From assembly GCF_002305875.1 (NCBI RefSeq), contig NZ_CP022098.1:4464001-4528000 (forward strand): 64,000 bases of DNA. Direction: 5' to 3'. Each line of letters opens with the position of its first letter. Within the stretch, counting starts at the first letter, position 1. This document shows positions 21,005 to 30,236 of this stretch, one piece after another. This DNA comes from Cystobacter fuscus. GTDB taxonomy: Bacteria > Myxococcota > Myxococcia > Myxococcales > Myxococcaceae. The translations under genes and the position numbers were made by a program. Below the pieces are notes generated by a model that saw nothing but the letters and a program-made list of their open reading frames with translations, searched no databases and was not told where the DNA came from.

Positions 21005-21420
21005 GGTGTCTCTCGGGGGTGGAAGACGTTGCGCTTCACGTCGATGCGTCGTGCCACTTCCCTTTAGCAACGCGGGTGCCAATGGTCGGGCGGATGGCAT
21101 TTCGCAAGGACTTCGGGCACTTGCATCCAGCGCCCACCGTGCTTAAGCCCGGGAGACCGTCATTCTTACAGGCGGGGGTTTGCAGTTTTTAGGGTGGTCG
21201 GGAACAAAGCTCGCCGGTGGGCGGGCCGTGGCATGTCTCGCCGCCTGCCGGTGTGTTCCGGTGGTCTTCAAACGATCTTCCCTCGTGGCGAGGTCAGTGT
21301 CCGTCAATGGACGCTCCCTCGAAACGGAGGAACGGAAGCGTGGGGTGCTGGACGGAAGCCCCCCGGAAGCCGCCGAGGGACGACTGCTCGATGCGCGGGG
21401 TTGTGGGTATTGATTGTGGC
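21005..21420. other. Intergenic region between divergent rpoH and sensor-kinase genes
   Basis: About 416 bases without a convincing gene. The promoters for both flanking genes must lie here. I could not identify a clear sigma-32 or sigma-54 site by eye. Short reading frames in the right half continue into the kinase frame and lack supporting features. Confidence 0.45.
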
Positions 21421-22995
21421 ATGAGCAACGGAAGCGAACCGGGGACCGGGAGCGACTCCGGGTCCGGGGGAGGTCTCGCGCCCCAGTCGACCCTGACCCC
21501 AGCCGATTTCCCCTATCGCGACCTCTTCCACTCCCTCGTCGAGGAGCTGCCCGACGCGATCTTCATCAAGGATCTGCAGGGGCGCTACCTCTTCATCAAT
21601 GAGGTGGGCGCGCGCTACCTGGGCAGGCCGGTGGGGGAGATCCTCGGCCGCAAGGACGCCGAGCTGATGTCGCCGGAGGAGGCCCAGAACACGCTCGAGT
21701 TCGATCGCCAGACCCTGCTGGCGGGACGCAGCCTGCACGCGGAGGTGCGCGAGGTGATGGCGGGCGTCTCGCGCGAATGGCTCTCCACGAAAGGCGTCAT
21801 CCGCCGGGAGGATGGCCAGGTGGTGGGGCTGTTCGGCATCGCGCGCGACCTGTCGCACGACCGGCGCAACGAGGAGGCCCGGCTCCGCGGCGAGGCGCTC
21901 TTCCGCGCCGCGGCCAGCAGCAACTTCGATGCGTTCTTCCTCCTGCGGGGCGAGCCGGAGCAACTGCGGCTGTTGCGGCTCAACGCCCACGCCGAGCGGC
22001 TGCTGGGCGGGGCGGCGGAGGACCTGGAGGGCCATCCGCTCCCGGACGTGCCCCATGCGGCCTTCATCGCGCCGCGCTCGCTCTGTGACGAGGTCTGGCG
22101 CACGGGGATGCCTCACGATGACGAGGTGGAGCAGGCGCTGCCCGGCCGGGGGCGCCGCTGGTTCCGCCGGCAGTTGAGCGCCGTGGGGGACTGCATGGCC
22201 ATCACGGTGCGCGACATCACCGAGCAGCGCGAGAACCAGATGCGCCTGCGGCTCAACGAGCGCATGGCCTCCATCGGGATGCTCGCCGCGGGCGTGGCGC
22301 ACGAAATCAACAACCCGCTGGCCTTCGTCTCCAGCAACCTGAGCTTCATTGGGGGCGAGCTGCGCCGGATGGAACTGCCCCGGGACGAGGCGCGCGAGCT
22401 GATGGAGGCCCTCCATGAGGCGCGCGAGGGCGCCGAGCGCATGCGGCTCATCGTCCAGAGCCTGCGGGCGCTGTCCCGGGGCGATCCGGTGAACACCCAC
22501 CCCTTGGACCTGCACGAGGTGCTGGAGAACTCGGTCCATCTGGCCTGGAGCCGGCTGCGCAGCCGGGGGCGGCTGGTGCGTGACTACGGCGAGCTGCCCC
22601 AGGTGCTGGGCAACTCCGTGCAGCTCGCGCAGGTCTTCACCAACCTGCTCATCAACGCCGCCCATGCGCTGCCCAAGCAGGGCGGGGAGATCCACCTGGT
22701 GACGCACATGCACGGCAGCTCCCAGGCGGTGGTGGAGGTGCGGGACAACGGCTGTGGCATCGCCCAGGAGAACCTCGAGCGCGTCTTCGAGCCGTTCTTC
22801 ACCACCAAGCCGGTGGGTGAGGGCACGGGACTGGGCCTGTCCATCAGCCACGACATCATCCGCGGCCTCGGGGGCTCGATGTCCGTGGACAGCGTGGTGG
22901 GGCAGGGCAGCATCTTCCGGGTCTTCCTTCCCGTGGTGGACACGGGGCCCCTGGAGAAGCCCCCCCACGAGGCCGCGCTCCAACAGTTCGCGTAG
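21421..22995 (+). CDS. Soluble PAS-domain sensor histidine kinase
   Basis: A 524-residue kinase without membrane segments. A PAS domain (about 33-150, DAIFIKDLQGRYLFINEVGA) is followed by a second, weaker PAS-like segment (about 155-268). Then come the H-box GVAHEINNPLAFVSS (His294) and a complete HATPase: NLLINAAHALP, VRDNGCGIAQ, FEPFFTTKP, GTGLGLSIS. It senses a cytoplasmic cue and has no adjacent response regulator. The start is uncertain: ATG 21421 is given; ATG 21391 in frame has a better ribosome site (GAGGGA) and would add ten residues. Confidence 0.9.
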   Translation: MSNGSEPGTGSDSGSGGGLAPQSTLTPADFPYRDLFHSLVEELPDAIFIKDLQGRYLFINEVGARYLGRPVGEILGRKDAELMSPEEAQNTLEFDRQTLLAGRSLHAEVREVMAGVSREWLSTKGVIRREDGQVVGLFGIARDLSHDRRNEEARLRGEALFRAAASSNFDAFFLLRGEPEQLRLLRLNAHAERLLGGAAEDLEGHPLPDVPHAAFIAPRSLCDEVWRTGMPHDDEVEQALPGRGRRWFRRQLSAVGDCMAITVRDITEQRENQMRLRLNERMASIGMLAAGVAHEINNPLAFVSSNLSFIGGELRRMELPRDEARELMEALHEAREGAERMRLIVQSLRALSRGDPVNTHPLDLHEVLENSVHLAWSRLRSRGRLVRDYGELPQVLGNSVQLAQVFTNLLINAAHALPKQGGEIHLVTHMHGSSQAVVEVRDNGCGIAQENLERVFEPFFTTKPVGEGTGLGLSISHDIIRGLGGSMSVDSVVGQGSIFRVFLPVVDTGPLEKPPHEAALQQFA

Positions 22996-23099
22996 GGCGC
23001 GGGGGTTTGTGTGCTATGCGCCCGCTCGGGCCGGGCGCGCCTCCACGTCGCGCGGAGGCGGTGGGGCCCGGTGAGACGGAAAGGGAAAGGCACGGATTC

Positions 23100-23540
23100 A
23101 TGGCGTCACTGACCGAGACATTGACCAACGACACCAAGAAGGCGGCGGTCATCGACGACTGCTGCACGCTCATCGATGCCGAGGTCGCCGACAAGGGTGG
23201 CATCTCGGGGCTCGCCATCAAGGCGGGCTACGCGGCCGTGAAGGGCATCAAGCCCGGATTCATCAAGCATGCCGTCGAGGATCTGCTGCCCGAGTTCTCC
23301 AAGGCACTGGATCCTCTCTACCAGGAGGCCAAGACGGCCGGGAAGCCGGTCGCGGCGCACTTCACGTCGAACGCCTCGCGCGTGGCCGGGGCGTTGCTGG
23401 CCATCACCGACACGAAGGTCAGCCACTCGAAGAGCAACCTCATCAAGGGCACCTACGAGAAGCTGCGCGGGACGGCGGTGAAGAACGTGGAGTCCGCGGT
23501 GCCCCGCCTGGGCGCGCTCATCGCCAAACACGCGGGCTGA
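23100..23540 (+). CDS. DUF6918-like small protein
   Basis: A 146-residue protein beginning MASLTETLTNDTKKAAVIDD, with Cys21-Cys22 and a segment GLAIKAGYAAVKGIKPGF. The whole is helical without signal peptide or obvious active site. It resembles a widespread family of about 145 residues annotated DUF6918, function unknown. The start follows GGAAAGG. A strong hairpin follows the stop. Confidence 0.75.
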   Translation: MASLTETLTNDTKKAAVIDDCCTLIDAEVADKGGISGLAIKAGYAAVKGIKPGFIKHAVEDLLPEFSKALDPLYQEAKTAGKPVAAHFTSNASRVAGALLAITDTKVSHSKSNLIKGTYEKLRGTAVKNVESAVPRLGALIAKHAG

Positions 23541-23570
23541 GCCCGGCCGGAATCCGGGTCCGGGACTGGA

Positions 23571-23623
23571 CGACGGGGTGGTGGGTGGGAGTATTCCTCC
23601 TTCGGATGCTCCCACCCCCGTCG
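23571..23623. terminator. Long two-part stem-loop
   Basis: Nested arms CGACGG/CCGTCG and GGGTGGGAG/CTCCCACCC around a 17-nt loop form a strong hairpin 30 bases after the DUF6918 stop and 21 bases before the next start codon. It may terminate the first gene, or act in the leader of the second. Confidence 0.65.
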
Positions 23624-23644
23624 TCGTTTCCCAGGAAGGATTCC

Positions 23645-26191
23645 ATGAACCGAGTCGTTCCGGCGCTCCTCCTCGTGCTCTGGGGTTGCGGTGGAGAGCG
23701 CGTCGCCCTGCAGGCCCTCATCCAGGTCGACCCCCAGGTGCTCGCGAGCTGCATCGCCCTGGATGTGATCCGGGTGGATGGCACGGTCCTCCAGACCCAG
23801 AAGCTGGCCCGCCCCCTGGATCGTCAGGAGTTGCGCGTGGCCATCTTCCAGGGGGCGCTGCCCCAGGACATCCAGCTCCAGGCGCGGGCGCTGTGGGGCG
23901 CCGCGTGTGAAGAGCCCCTGCTGGCCAACGGGTGGAGCGCGCCCGTCACCGCGCGCTTCGAGCCGACGGTGGGCGCCGTCTCGCTTCGCCTGGGACTGCC
24001 TCCACCGTCCCTGGACGCGGATCGCGACGGGTTCGTCTCCCAGACCGAGGGCGGTCCGGATTGCGATGACTCACGCCCCCAGAGCCGGCCCGGCGTCCAG
24101 GAACTCTGCGACGGGAGCGCGGATCTCAACTGCGATGGCCTGTGGGGCTGTGATGACAGCACGTGTTCGCGGCGGGCGTGCTCCCGGACCGCCAGCGCGC
24201 TCGTCTTCACCACTCCCGAGCGCCAGACCCTCGCGGGCGAGTGCTCGCCACGGCCCGTGGTCGTGGAGCGCCGGGACGTCCTGGGCGAGCCGGCGGTGCC
24301 GAATCACGCCATCGCCCTCCAACTGTCCGCCTCGTCGTCCCTCGAGGCCACGTTCTACGCGGATGCGGCGTGTCGCTCGCCCCTGGTCCCCACCATTCCC
24401 GCTCGGGCCAGCTCCCTGTCCTTTTACGTCCGGGGCACTCGCGCGACGAGCGGACTGCTGACCGCCTCCTCGGAGCTGGGGGAGGCCTCGCTGGCCCACA
24501 CCGTCCTTCCGGGGACCCCAACGAAGCTCGCCTTCTCCGCCGCCTCGGACAGCAGCCTCGCCGGAGAATGCGTCCCCCTGACGCTCGAGCGGCGCGACGC
24601 GTACGACAACGCCGCCCCGGGTCCCCGGCGGACGGTCTCGTTCTCGCCCGCGCCCTCGGCGCAACTGGCGCTCTACTCGGACGCGGCTTGTGGCACGCGG
24701 CTGTCCTCGGCCACCTTCCCGGAGGGCGCGGTCTCGCTGCCGCTCTATTTCCGGGGGACCCGAGCCGGCGAGGCCTCGATCGTGGCCTCCACGACGGGGA
24801 GCGCCGATGCGCGGTACACGCGCCGGGTGAACGCGGGGCCTGCCTCGAAGCTGTCCCTGGGCCTTCCCGGGCAGACGGTGCTGGCCGGGAGCTGCTCGCC
24901 ACAGGCCACGGTCCGCACCCTGGATGCCTTCGACAACCCCACGGGCCCTTCCTCCGAGGTCCCGGTCGATCTGTCCGCCACCGTGGGAATGGGGCTGAGC
25001 TTCCACGCGGATGCCGGATGCACGACGGGCCTCTCGACGCTCACCCTGTCTGCGCGCGTCCCCTCGGGGAGCTTCTATTTCAAGGGCAGGACGGGCGGCT
25101 CGGTCGACGTGACGGCGGCCACCGCGGGCATGACTCCCGTGACGCGATCCCAGCGCGTGGCGCCGGTGGTGCGGCGAGGCACGTGCACGCTGTCCGATAG
25201 GGCGACGAGCGTGACCTGCCCCATCGATCCTTCCCTGGGCAGTCGGGAACGGTCCTTCCTCGTCTTCCAGGCCACCACGAACAACGAAAGGACGGACCAT
25301 TCCTTCGTCCGCTGCCGCCTGGTCAGCACCTCCACCCTGACGTGCGATCGCGTCGGCTCGCAGGGCATCGCCCACATCCAGTGGCAGGTGGTGGAACGCT
25401 CGCGCGGCCTGCGTGTCCAGCACCTGGAACAGTCGTGCCCCAACAACAACCAGGAGCTCCTGACCGTGAACATCCCCACGAGCGTGCGCATGGAGAGTTC
25501 CTTTGTCCTCTTCAGTTCCTCGCAAGCGGGGTCGACGACGAATGCCAATGACTTCGCGACGGTGCGGCTGACGAGCCCCCAGCAGGTGGAGATCGCCCTG
25601 GAAGAGAACTGCAATGGCGCGAACTACGCCGTACAGGTCGTGGAGCTCGAGGGCCTCTCGGTGAGCCGGGGTCTGACGGGGGCGACCGACGCCGCGTCCG
25701 TGGAGGCCCCTGTCCCCCCAGCGGAAGCGAGCCGCTCGGTATTGACGTCCACCTTCCGGGCGGAGGGCAACGACGACGTCATCTGCAACCGCATGGTTCG
25801 GGGAGAGATCGTCGACCGGGAGGTGTTGCGCTTTTCCCGTGGGGCGGGTTCCACGTCCTGCGACAGCACCCGGATCTCCGGGATTGCCTACGAGCGCCTC
25901 ACGTTCCCCGAGGGCTACGGCGTCCAGGCGAGGAACGTGTCGCTCGACAACAACGCGCTCTCCACCACGGAGACCCTCTCCGACGTGGATCCAACCCGGA
26001 CACTGCTGCTCTCCAGCAGCCAGGTGCATGGCGGACAGGGGGCGGGGGAGACGTCGTATCGCGGGAATGACGTCCCGGGGGCGGGGACCGCACGGTTCTG
26101 GCTGACCTCGCCCACGCGGCTGGAGGTCGCCCGGGACGCGCCCTTGGACAGCGCCCGATGGACCGTCTACGCCGTCCAGTTCGAGCCCTGA
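23645..26191 (+). CDS. Large surface lipoprotein with MopE-type metal-binding motif and three Cys-containing repeats
   Basis: An 848-residue lipoprotein (lipobox LWGC, Cys15). Residues about 124-168 carry an Asp-rich DADRDGF and Cys-x-Gly/Asp-Cys-Asp pattern of the MopE putative metal-binding motif (PDCDD, NCDG, GCDD). Three related repeats of about 95 residues follow (about 185-500), each starting with (A/S)GxC-P and containing a conserved ADAxC and a closing FYxRGTR/FYFKG strand, like bacterial Ig-like repeats with a likely disulfide. A C-terminal region of about 330 residues is beta-rich without a recognised domain. Probably displayed on the outer membrane; ligand unknown. Confidence 0.8.
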   Translation: MNRVVPALLLVLWGCGGERVALQALIQVDPQVLASCIALDVIRVDGTVLQTQKLARPLDRQELRVAIFQGALPQDIQLQARALWGAACEEPLLANGWSAPVTARFEPTVGAVSLRLGLPPPSLDADRDGFVSQTEGGPDCDDSRPQSRPGVQELCDGSADLNCDGLWGCDDSTCSRRACSRTASALVFTTPERQTLAGECSPRPVVVERRDVLGEPAVPNHAIALQLSASSSLEATFYADAACRSPLVPTIPARASSLSFYVRGTRATSGLLTASSELGEASLAHTVLPGTPTKLAFSAASDSSLAGECVPLTLERRDAYDNAAPGPRRTVSFSPAPSAQLALYSDAACGTRLSSATFPEGAVSLPLYFRGTRAGEASIVASTTGSADARYTRRVNAGPASKLSLGLPGQTVLAGSCSPQATVRTLDAFDNPTGPSSEVPVDLSATVGMGLSFHADAGCTTGLSTLTLSARVPSGSFYFKGRTGGSVDVTAATAGMTPVTRSQRVAPVVRRGTCTLSDRATSVTCPIDPSLGSRERSFLVFQATTNNERTDHSFVRCRLVSTSTLTCDRVGSQGIAHIQWQVVERSRGLRVQHLEQSCPNNNQELLTVNIPTSVRMESSFVLFSSSQAGSTTNANDFATVRLTSPQQVEIALEENCNGANYAVQVVELEGLSVSRGLTGATDAASVEAPVPPAEASRSVLTSTFRAEGNDDVICNRMVRGEIVDREVLRFSRGAGSTSCDSTRISGIAYERLTFPEGYGVQARNVSLDNNALSTTETLSDVDPTRTLLLSSSQVHGGQGAGETSYRGNDVPGAGTARFWLTSPTRLEVARDAPLDSARWTVYAVQFEP

Positions 26192-26206
26192 GCGGCTGAC
26201 TCCTTG

Positions 26207-26231
26207 CCCGTCCGGTGCTCTGCCGGGCGGG
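26207..26231 (+). terminator. Stem-loop after the large lipoprotein gene
   Basis: Arms CCCGTCCGG and CCGGGCGGG pair (one G-T mismatch position) around a 7-nt loop 15 bases after the stop codon. Confidence 0.5.
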
Positions 26232-26306
26232 GACCGCGTTTACCTCCGGGGAGGGCGTGTGCACCTTGTCTTGCTCGAGGACACATCCATCCCAAGGAGG
26301 CGGGGC

Positions 26307-26888
26307 ATGGCACGCATCGCATTCATCGTGGCCAATGATTTCGAGGACTCGGAGTTCCGCGTCCCCTTCGACGAGGTGAAGAAGGCCGGCCACGAGGCGG
26401 TCATCATCGGCGTGGAGGCGGGCAAGCAGTTGAAGGGCAAGAAGGGCCGGGAGGTCATCACCACCGAGAGGTCGGTGAAGGACGTGCGGGAGGAGGACTT
26501 CGCGGCCCTGGTGATTCCGGGGGGCTACTCGCCGGACCATCTGCGCATGAACGTCCCCATGGTGGGTTTCGTGCGTGACTTCTTCAAGGCGGACAAGCCC
26601 ATCGCGGCCATCTGCCATGGGCCGTGGATGCTGGTGGAGGCGGACATCGCGGATGGCCGCACGGTGACGTCCTTCTCCTCCATCAAGACGGACCTCATCA
26701 ACGCGGGGGCGCGCTGGGTGGACCGCGAGGTGGTGGAGGACGGAGGACTCATCACGTCGCGCAAGCCGGATGACTTGAAGGCGTTCTGCACCGCGCTGCT
26801 GCGTCAGGTGAGCCAGGGCATCGCCGCGCGCCTCGAGTCTCCGCTGGCGCCCGAGGCCGCCTCGGATCAACAACCGTCCGTCCACTGA
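26307..26888 (+). CDS. DJ-1/PfpI-family protein (YhbO-like)
   Basis: A 193-residue PfpI-family protein. The nucleophile elbow AICHGPWML places the reactive Cys at 103 with His104; the preceding PGGYSPDHLR loop and the acidic residue of the family are present. Members act as proteases, glyoxalases or deglycases protecting against reactive carbonyls. AAGGAGG lies a few bases before the ATG. The last about 20 residues are an extra disordered tail. A strong hairpin follows. Confidence 0.9.
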   Translation: MARIAFIVANDFEDSEFRVPFDEVKKAGHEAVIIGVEAGKQLKGKKGREVITTERSVKDVREEDFAALVIPGGYSPDHLRMNVPMVGFVRDFFKADKPIAAICHGPWMLVEADIADGRTVTSFSSIKTDLINAGARWVDREVVEDGGLITSRKPDDLKAFCTALLRQVSQGIAARLESPLAPEAASDQQPSVH

Positions 26889-27173
26889 GCCGAGGGCAGC
26901 GAGTTCGGCGGACGCTCGAGCGGCTCCGCCGAACCTGTGCGCTCTGGCGTGAAAGTCAGACGGCCTCGTCTGGAAGGAGCGTGCGGAGGAACTCGTCGTC
27001 GGGGCCGAGTGGGCGCCAGCCGGGCGGTGGCGAGATCGATTGCCGCAGCCTCGACCTGCCTCTTCGCGCCGCCTCGCCTCTTGCGCGAGCACCTTACCTC
27101 GCCCGTAGGTCCAAGTGGGATGACTTCTCTCGTGGGACTTTGAATCAAGCCTGCCTGACACAGACCCACCTGT
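26889..27173. other. Intergenic region, nothing further recognised
   Basis: Apart from the hairpin at its left end I see no gene or repeat. It separates the GC-rich core from a locally more AT-rich toxin-immunity pair on the other strand. Confidence 0.4.
26903..26934. terminator. Stem-loop after the PfpI gene
   Basis: Perfect 10-bp arms GTTCGGCGGA and TCCGCCGAAC around a 12-nt loop, 14 bases after the stop codon. Confidence 0.6.
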
Positions 27174-27746
27174 TCACACCTCGTCGAACAATCCGCCCAC
27201 AATGCCGGTTCGCTCCAGCGCTTCCTTGATCTCTTCATCAACGATGATCGGCGGATGCCAGCCCCATAGCCGGAAGACGCGAGCGTCACCGACCTTTGAC
27301 TTGTCAATTCGCAAACCGGAAACGGCGCGGTACTCGCCTACCTGCTCGGGCCGCCCGTCCTCCGGCGTGTAGAGCTGAACCTCTATACATGCCGCGTTGT
27401 CGATACAGCGGAGTTCACGAGCGACGTTAAGCACATAGTACGGCGCAGTTTCGCCCTCGACCTCGACAGGAAAGAGTTGAACATCGCGCGGCGCTAGCTC
27501 GCGGAACACGGACGCGACCCGTTCACTGACGATGGGGGTTTGCCCTGCTCCAGCAAACTCAATGTCAATCGGCTTGCCGGGCCGGAAAATGGGGACAAGC
27601 ATCCGATCTTGAGTCTCTACAGGGCGACCGTCGGCAAACTGCCAGATGTCGTCGATCTCGTCTCCCGCAGTGTTGGTTGGATCCGAGAGATACCAACGCT
27701 CTGGCACATAGACATCGATAGCTAGACGGAAAAAGCGGCGCTCCAT
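27174..27746 (-). CDS. imm11-family immunity protein
   Basis: A 190-residue protein of the imm11 (DUF1629) type found in myxobacterial toxin loci. Recognisable parts are the start MERRFFRL and DVYVPERWYL, a middle DVQLFPVEVEG, RCIDNAACIEVQLYTPEDG, and the end KVGDARVFRLWGW followed by EIKEALERTGIVGGLFDEV. It lies 3 bp after the lipoprotein toxin gene, so it is probably co-transcribed and neutralises that toxin in the cytoplasm. Base composition is visibly more AT-rich than in neighbouring genes. Confidence 0.85.
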   Translation of the reverse strand: MERRFFRLAIDVYVPERWYLSDPTNTAGDEIDDIWQFADGRPVETQDRMLVPIFRPGKPIDIEFAGAGQTPIVSERVASVFRELAPRDVQLFPVEVEGETAPYYVLNVARELRCIDNAACIEVQLYTPEDGRPEQVGEYRAVSGLRIDKSKVGDARVFRLWGWHPPIIVDEEIKEALERTGIVGGLFDEV

Positions 27747-27749
27747 GCA

Positions 27750-29042
27750 CTATCCCTCAGCGTTCTTCGTAAGGAGGTTTCGCAGCCTTGAACCCTCAGT
27801 CATGATATCTCGCGCGATCTTGGAAAGTTCCGCCACCAATGCGATCCTACACTGCGCGGGGCCCTTGCATCTATTCGTTGCTTTGGTGATACGGTCGAGC
27901 ACCTCTTGATGATACTCGCGAGGGTGCGGCCCTTTATGCCCCTTGATGCGGATCAAGTTTGCAGGGTCGTCGAGGTCCATGCGGGCCAACTTGAAAATCT
28001 TCTCAAACTGCGGCGTCCAAGGACCGCCCGATATCTCAGAGAGTTCGTTCTTGTCCGTGCAGATGTGGTGAACGGGACCATCGGGATCGCCCTGAACACC
28101 GCTCCCAGGTCCCATAGCAACCGCCGCAACAGCAGTCGGCGCGAGTGTTATGTTCAGCACCCCGGTTGCCGGGACAGCAATCGCTTTCACCTCGCCAGCG
28201 TAAGCCGCGGATAGTTGGAACCCACCTTCGGCCTGCGCCCTCAACGCAGCCTGCGCCGCGCCCGGCAGCTTGGGAGCTTGCGCCGCCATGGCGTTTTTTC
28301 CGCCAAGCGCTGCCAACGCGACGACCACCAGAACGCGAGCCCCGTTGTCGCCGAGAACCTTTCCGAAGCGATGCCCCGCGCCCTCCAGTTGGGAGAATTT
28401 CTTCGCGTCCCTTGATTCGTCCATGAGCCGCAGGAACGCCTGCCCTATGTGCCACACTGGCCCCGTGCCGAGATACGCGATCAAGGATGCCGTCAGCGCA
28501 ATCGCAATGAACTTCGTGACTGGCTCGGGTGCTACAAGCATCACGAGCGCAGTCCCTATCATTGTCGAGATCATCGCCCTGAGAGCGGCAGGATTCGTCA
28601 AATCCTTTATCGCTTCCTCGACGCCTTCCCAGACCGTATCGAGCGCGAAGTAGAGTGCCATCATTCGCCGTTCCATTGGCCCCAGCGTGAACCCACCTGT
28701 GAGCAGGCTGAGGCAGCTACCTGGATCGCTCTGTCGCTGGCAAATCCGCTCATACGACGGGGGCACCGTGCGGCCTTGTGCGCCGTCAACAATCCCCTCA
28801 GCAGAAGCAAGCAATGAGCGTGAGTCGTCGCGCTCGGACTCATTCAGTGCGACGTTGAGTTCCATGTCGAGAACGAGCTGCGTGACTGCGCGCTTGAACT
28901 CCTCTTCGCTTATCTCGACCTGATCGGACTCGATCGGCGTGTAGACAATCGGCGCTCCCTGTCCAGTGTCGAGATTGACAACCCTCGTCGTCGCGCATCC
29001 TGTCGCGAGCATGAGTAGCGCAACAATCCCGCAGGCCTTCAT
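27750..29042 (-). CDS. SitA5-like lipoprotein toxin with AHH-type nuclease domain
   Basis: A 430-residue lipoprotein. The signal MKACGIVALLMLATGC gives Cys16. A long helical middle with several hydrophobic stretches (about 120-260) is followed by a C-terminal HNH-like AHH domain starting His325-His326 (HHICTDKN) and containing a GHKGPHPREYH block, the presumed metal-binding active site. Such SitA5-type lipoproteins of Myxococcus are passed between cells by outer-membrane exchange and kill non-immune kin. The start at 29042 is chosen for the signal peptide; ATG 29078 is possible. The imm11 gene follows. No sitB-like helper gene is seen. Confidence 0.82.
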   Translation of the reverse strand: MKACGIVALLMLATGCATTRVVNLDTGQGAPIVYTPIESDQVEISEEEFKRAVTQLVLDMELNVALNESERDDSRSLLASAEGIVDGAQGRTVPPSYERICQRQSDPGSCLSLLTGGFTLGPMERRMMALYFALDTVWEGVEEAIKDLTNPAALRAMISTMIGTALVMLVAPEPVTKFIAIALTASLIAYLGTGPVWHIGQAFLRLMDESRDAKKFSQLEGAGHRFGKVLGDNGARVLVVVALAALGGKNAMAAQAPKLPGAAQAALRAQAEGGFQLSAAYAGEVKAIAVPATGVLNITLAPTAVAAVAMGPGSGVQGDPDGPVHHICTDKNELSEISGGPWTPQFEKIFKLARMDLDDPANLIRIKGHKGPHPREYHQEVLDRITKATNRCKGPAQCRIALVAELSKIARDIMTEGSRLRNLLTKNAEG

Positions 29043-29387
29043 GGCAGACCCCCAGAGCGACCGCGCGACCTCCGACATCCGGCGAAAGTCCTGCGGTTGC
29101 CCGATCTTGGTTACGACCTCGTTCCTGGCTATAGACTTTTCCGCTCCATATGGACGCGCGTTGGTGAGTGGCATGCTGTAAGCCGCGACGTGCCCCGACC
29201 GCAGCAGGTATGCTCGGTGACCTTCGCGGCGTGGTGCTTCGGCAGCCACTTGGCGATCTGGTGCCCGTGCATCAGGCGCAGGTTCCCTCGCTTGATCAGG
29301 CTTGATCCAAAGTCCTGGGGGGAGGTTTTGAAGGGGGAGTGTGGAAGGGCAATCGGTTTCAGGCAATGAGGTGGCGTTCTCCCAGAG
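29043..29387. other. Non-coding or decayed region upstream of the AHH toxin
   Basis: The toxin frame stays open upstream to 29366, but the sequence there does not look like the mature protein. A second minus-strand frame in the same stretch is also open. No signal, domain or ribosome site supports a gene. It should contain the toxin promoter and may hold a relic I cannot name. Confidence 0.4.
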
Positions 29388-30227
29388 TTAGCGTACATTG
29401 CCGCCCGGTAACAACCCCTCGGACTCCAGCAACGTGTCCAACCCATCCAGCAGCGCATGGAGGTTGGGCAGCAGTTCCTGTCCGGGCCGACCCACCGTGC
29501 GAATCACCAGTTCCATCTGGGCCTCCAGCTCGGGTGGACGCTTCGGGCATATCCGCTTCGCGTGCGCCAGCAGCCGCTTCTCGCCCGGGTGCGGGACGCG
29601 GTTCACCGCGAACAGGATGTCGAAGTAGCTCGCCAGCACCGCCGTCACCCGGTGTTGCACGCTCACCAGGTCCGCCCGGTGCAGCGCGAGTTCAATCTGC
29701 TCCAGGTACGACGCCATCTTCCGCCGCAGCACCGGCTGGTTCTTCTCCACGATGGCCCGGCGCAGGGGCTCCGGGTAGGGCATCCGCGCTTGCTCCTGGA
29801 GTCGCGTGAGCCAGCCCGTCCGGTCGAAGAGCACGCGTGAGTTCCTCAGCGTGTGCCAGAAGCTGGTGGTGTAGCCGAGCGACGCCTCGAAGCGCACGAG
29901 GACACGTTCCAGCTGATCCTCCATCCACTCCGGGCTCCAGTAGGCCGCGTCCACGCCCTGGCCGCTCTGGTCGATCCACTCGTCGCCGGTGCCGAAGAAC
30001 GTGTTGTCGATCTCGGCCCGCCGCGCGGTGGGCAGGATGAGGGCGCTCCGTGCCTCGGCGGGAGGCGGAGGGCTCGCGTAGACGATCACGTCCAGGTCCG
30101 AGAGCGGATCGGCGGACCCCGTCACCCAGGAGCCACCGAGCGCCACCGCCCGCACCTGCTCGAAGTGGGCGAAGCGCGCCGCCCACTCACGCGCCAGCGG
30201 GGGAACCTCCGAATCAATTCCTGTCAT
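29388..30227 (-). CDS. Nucleotidyltransferase-fold protein
   Basis: A 279-residue protein with the N-terminal Pol-beta nucleotidyltransferase motif GGSWVTGSADPLSDLD: Ser33, metal-binding Asp44 and Asp46. The C-terminal 150 residues are helical, as in DUF4037/aminoglycoside-adenylyltransferase relatives. It could adenylylate a small molecule or, as in MNT-type antitoxins, a protein; neither is shown. It follows the acetyltransferase gene with 9 bp between them, so they are probably co-transcribed. Confidence 0.8.
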   Translation of the reverse strand: MTGIDSEVPPLAREWAARFAHFEQVRAVALGGSWVTGSADPLSDLDVIVYASPPPPAEARSALILPTARRAEIDNTFFGTGDEWIDQSGQGVDAAYWSPEWMEDQLERVLVRFEASLGYTTSFWHTLRNSRVLFDRTGWLTRLQEQARMPYPEPLRRAIVEKNQPVLRRKMASYLEQIELALHRADLVSVQHRVTAVLASYFDILFAVNRVPHPGEKRLLAHAKRICPKRPPELEAQMELVIRTVGRPGQELLPNLHALLDGLDTLLESEGLLPGGNVR

Positions 30228-30236
30228 GTGAGGTGC

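Noticed and set aside
26937-27229. Short plus-strand frames after the PfpI gene
   Set aside because: They run into the end of the imm11 gene on the other strand and carry no domain or signal.
29129-29458. 109-codon minus-strand frame overlapping the region upstream of the AHH toxin
   Set aside because: It starts inside the end of the nucleotidyltransferase gene. I could not link its sequence to any family, so it is kept only as a possible relic.
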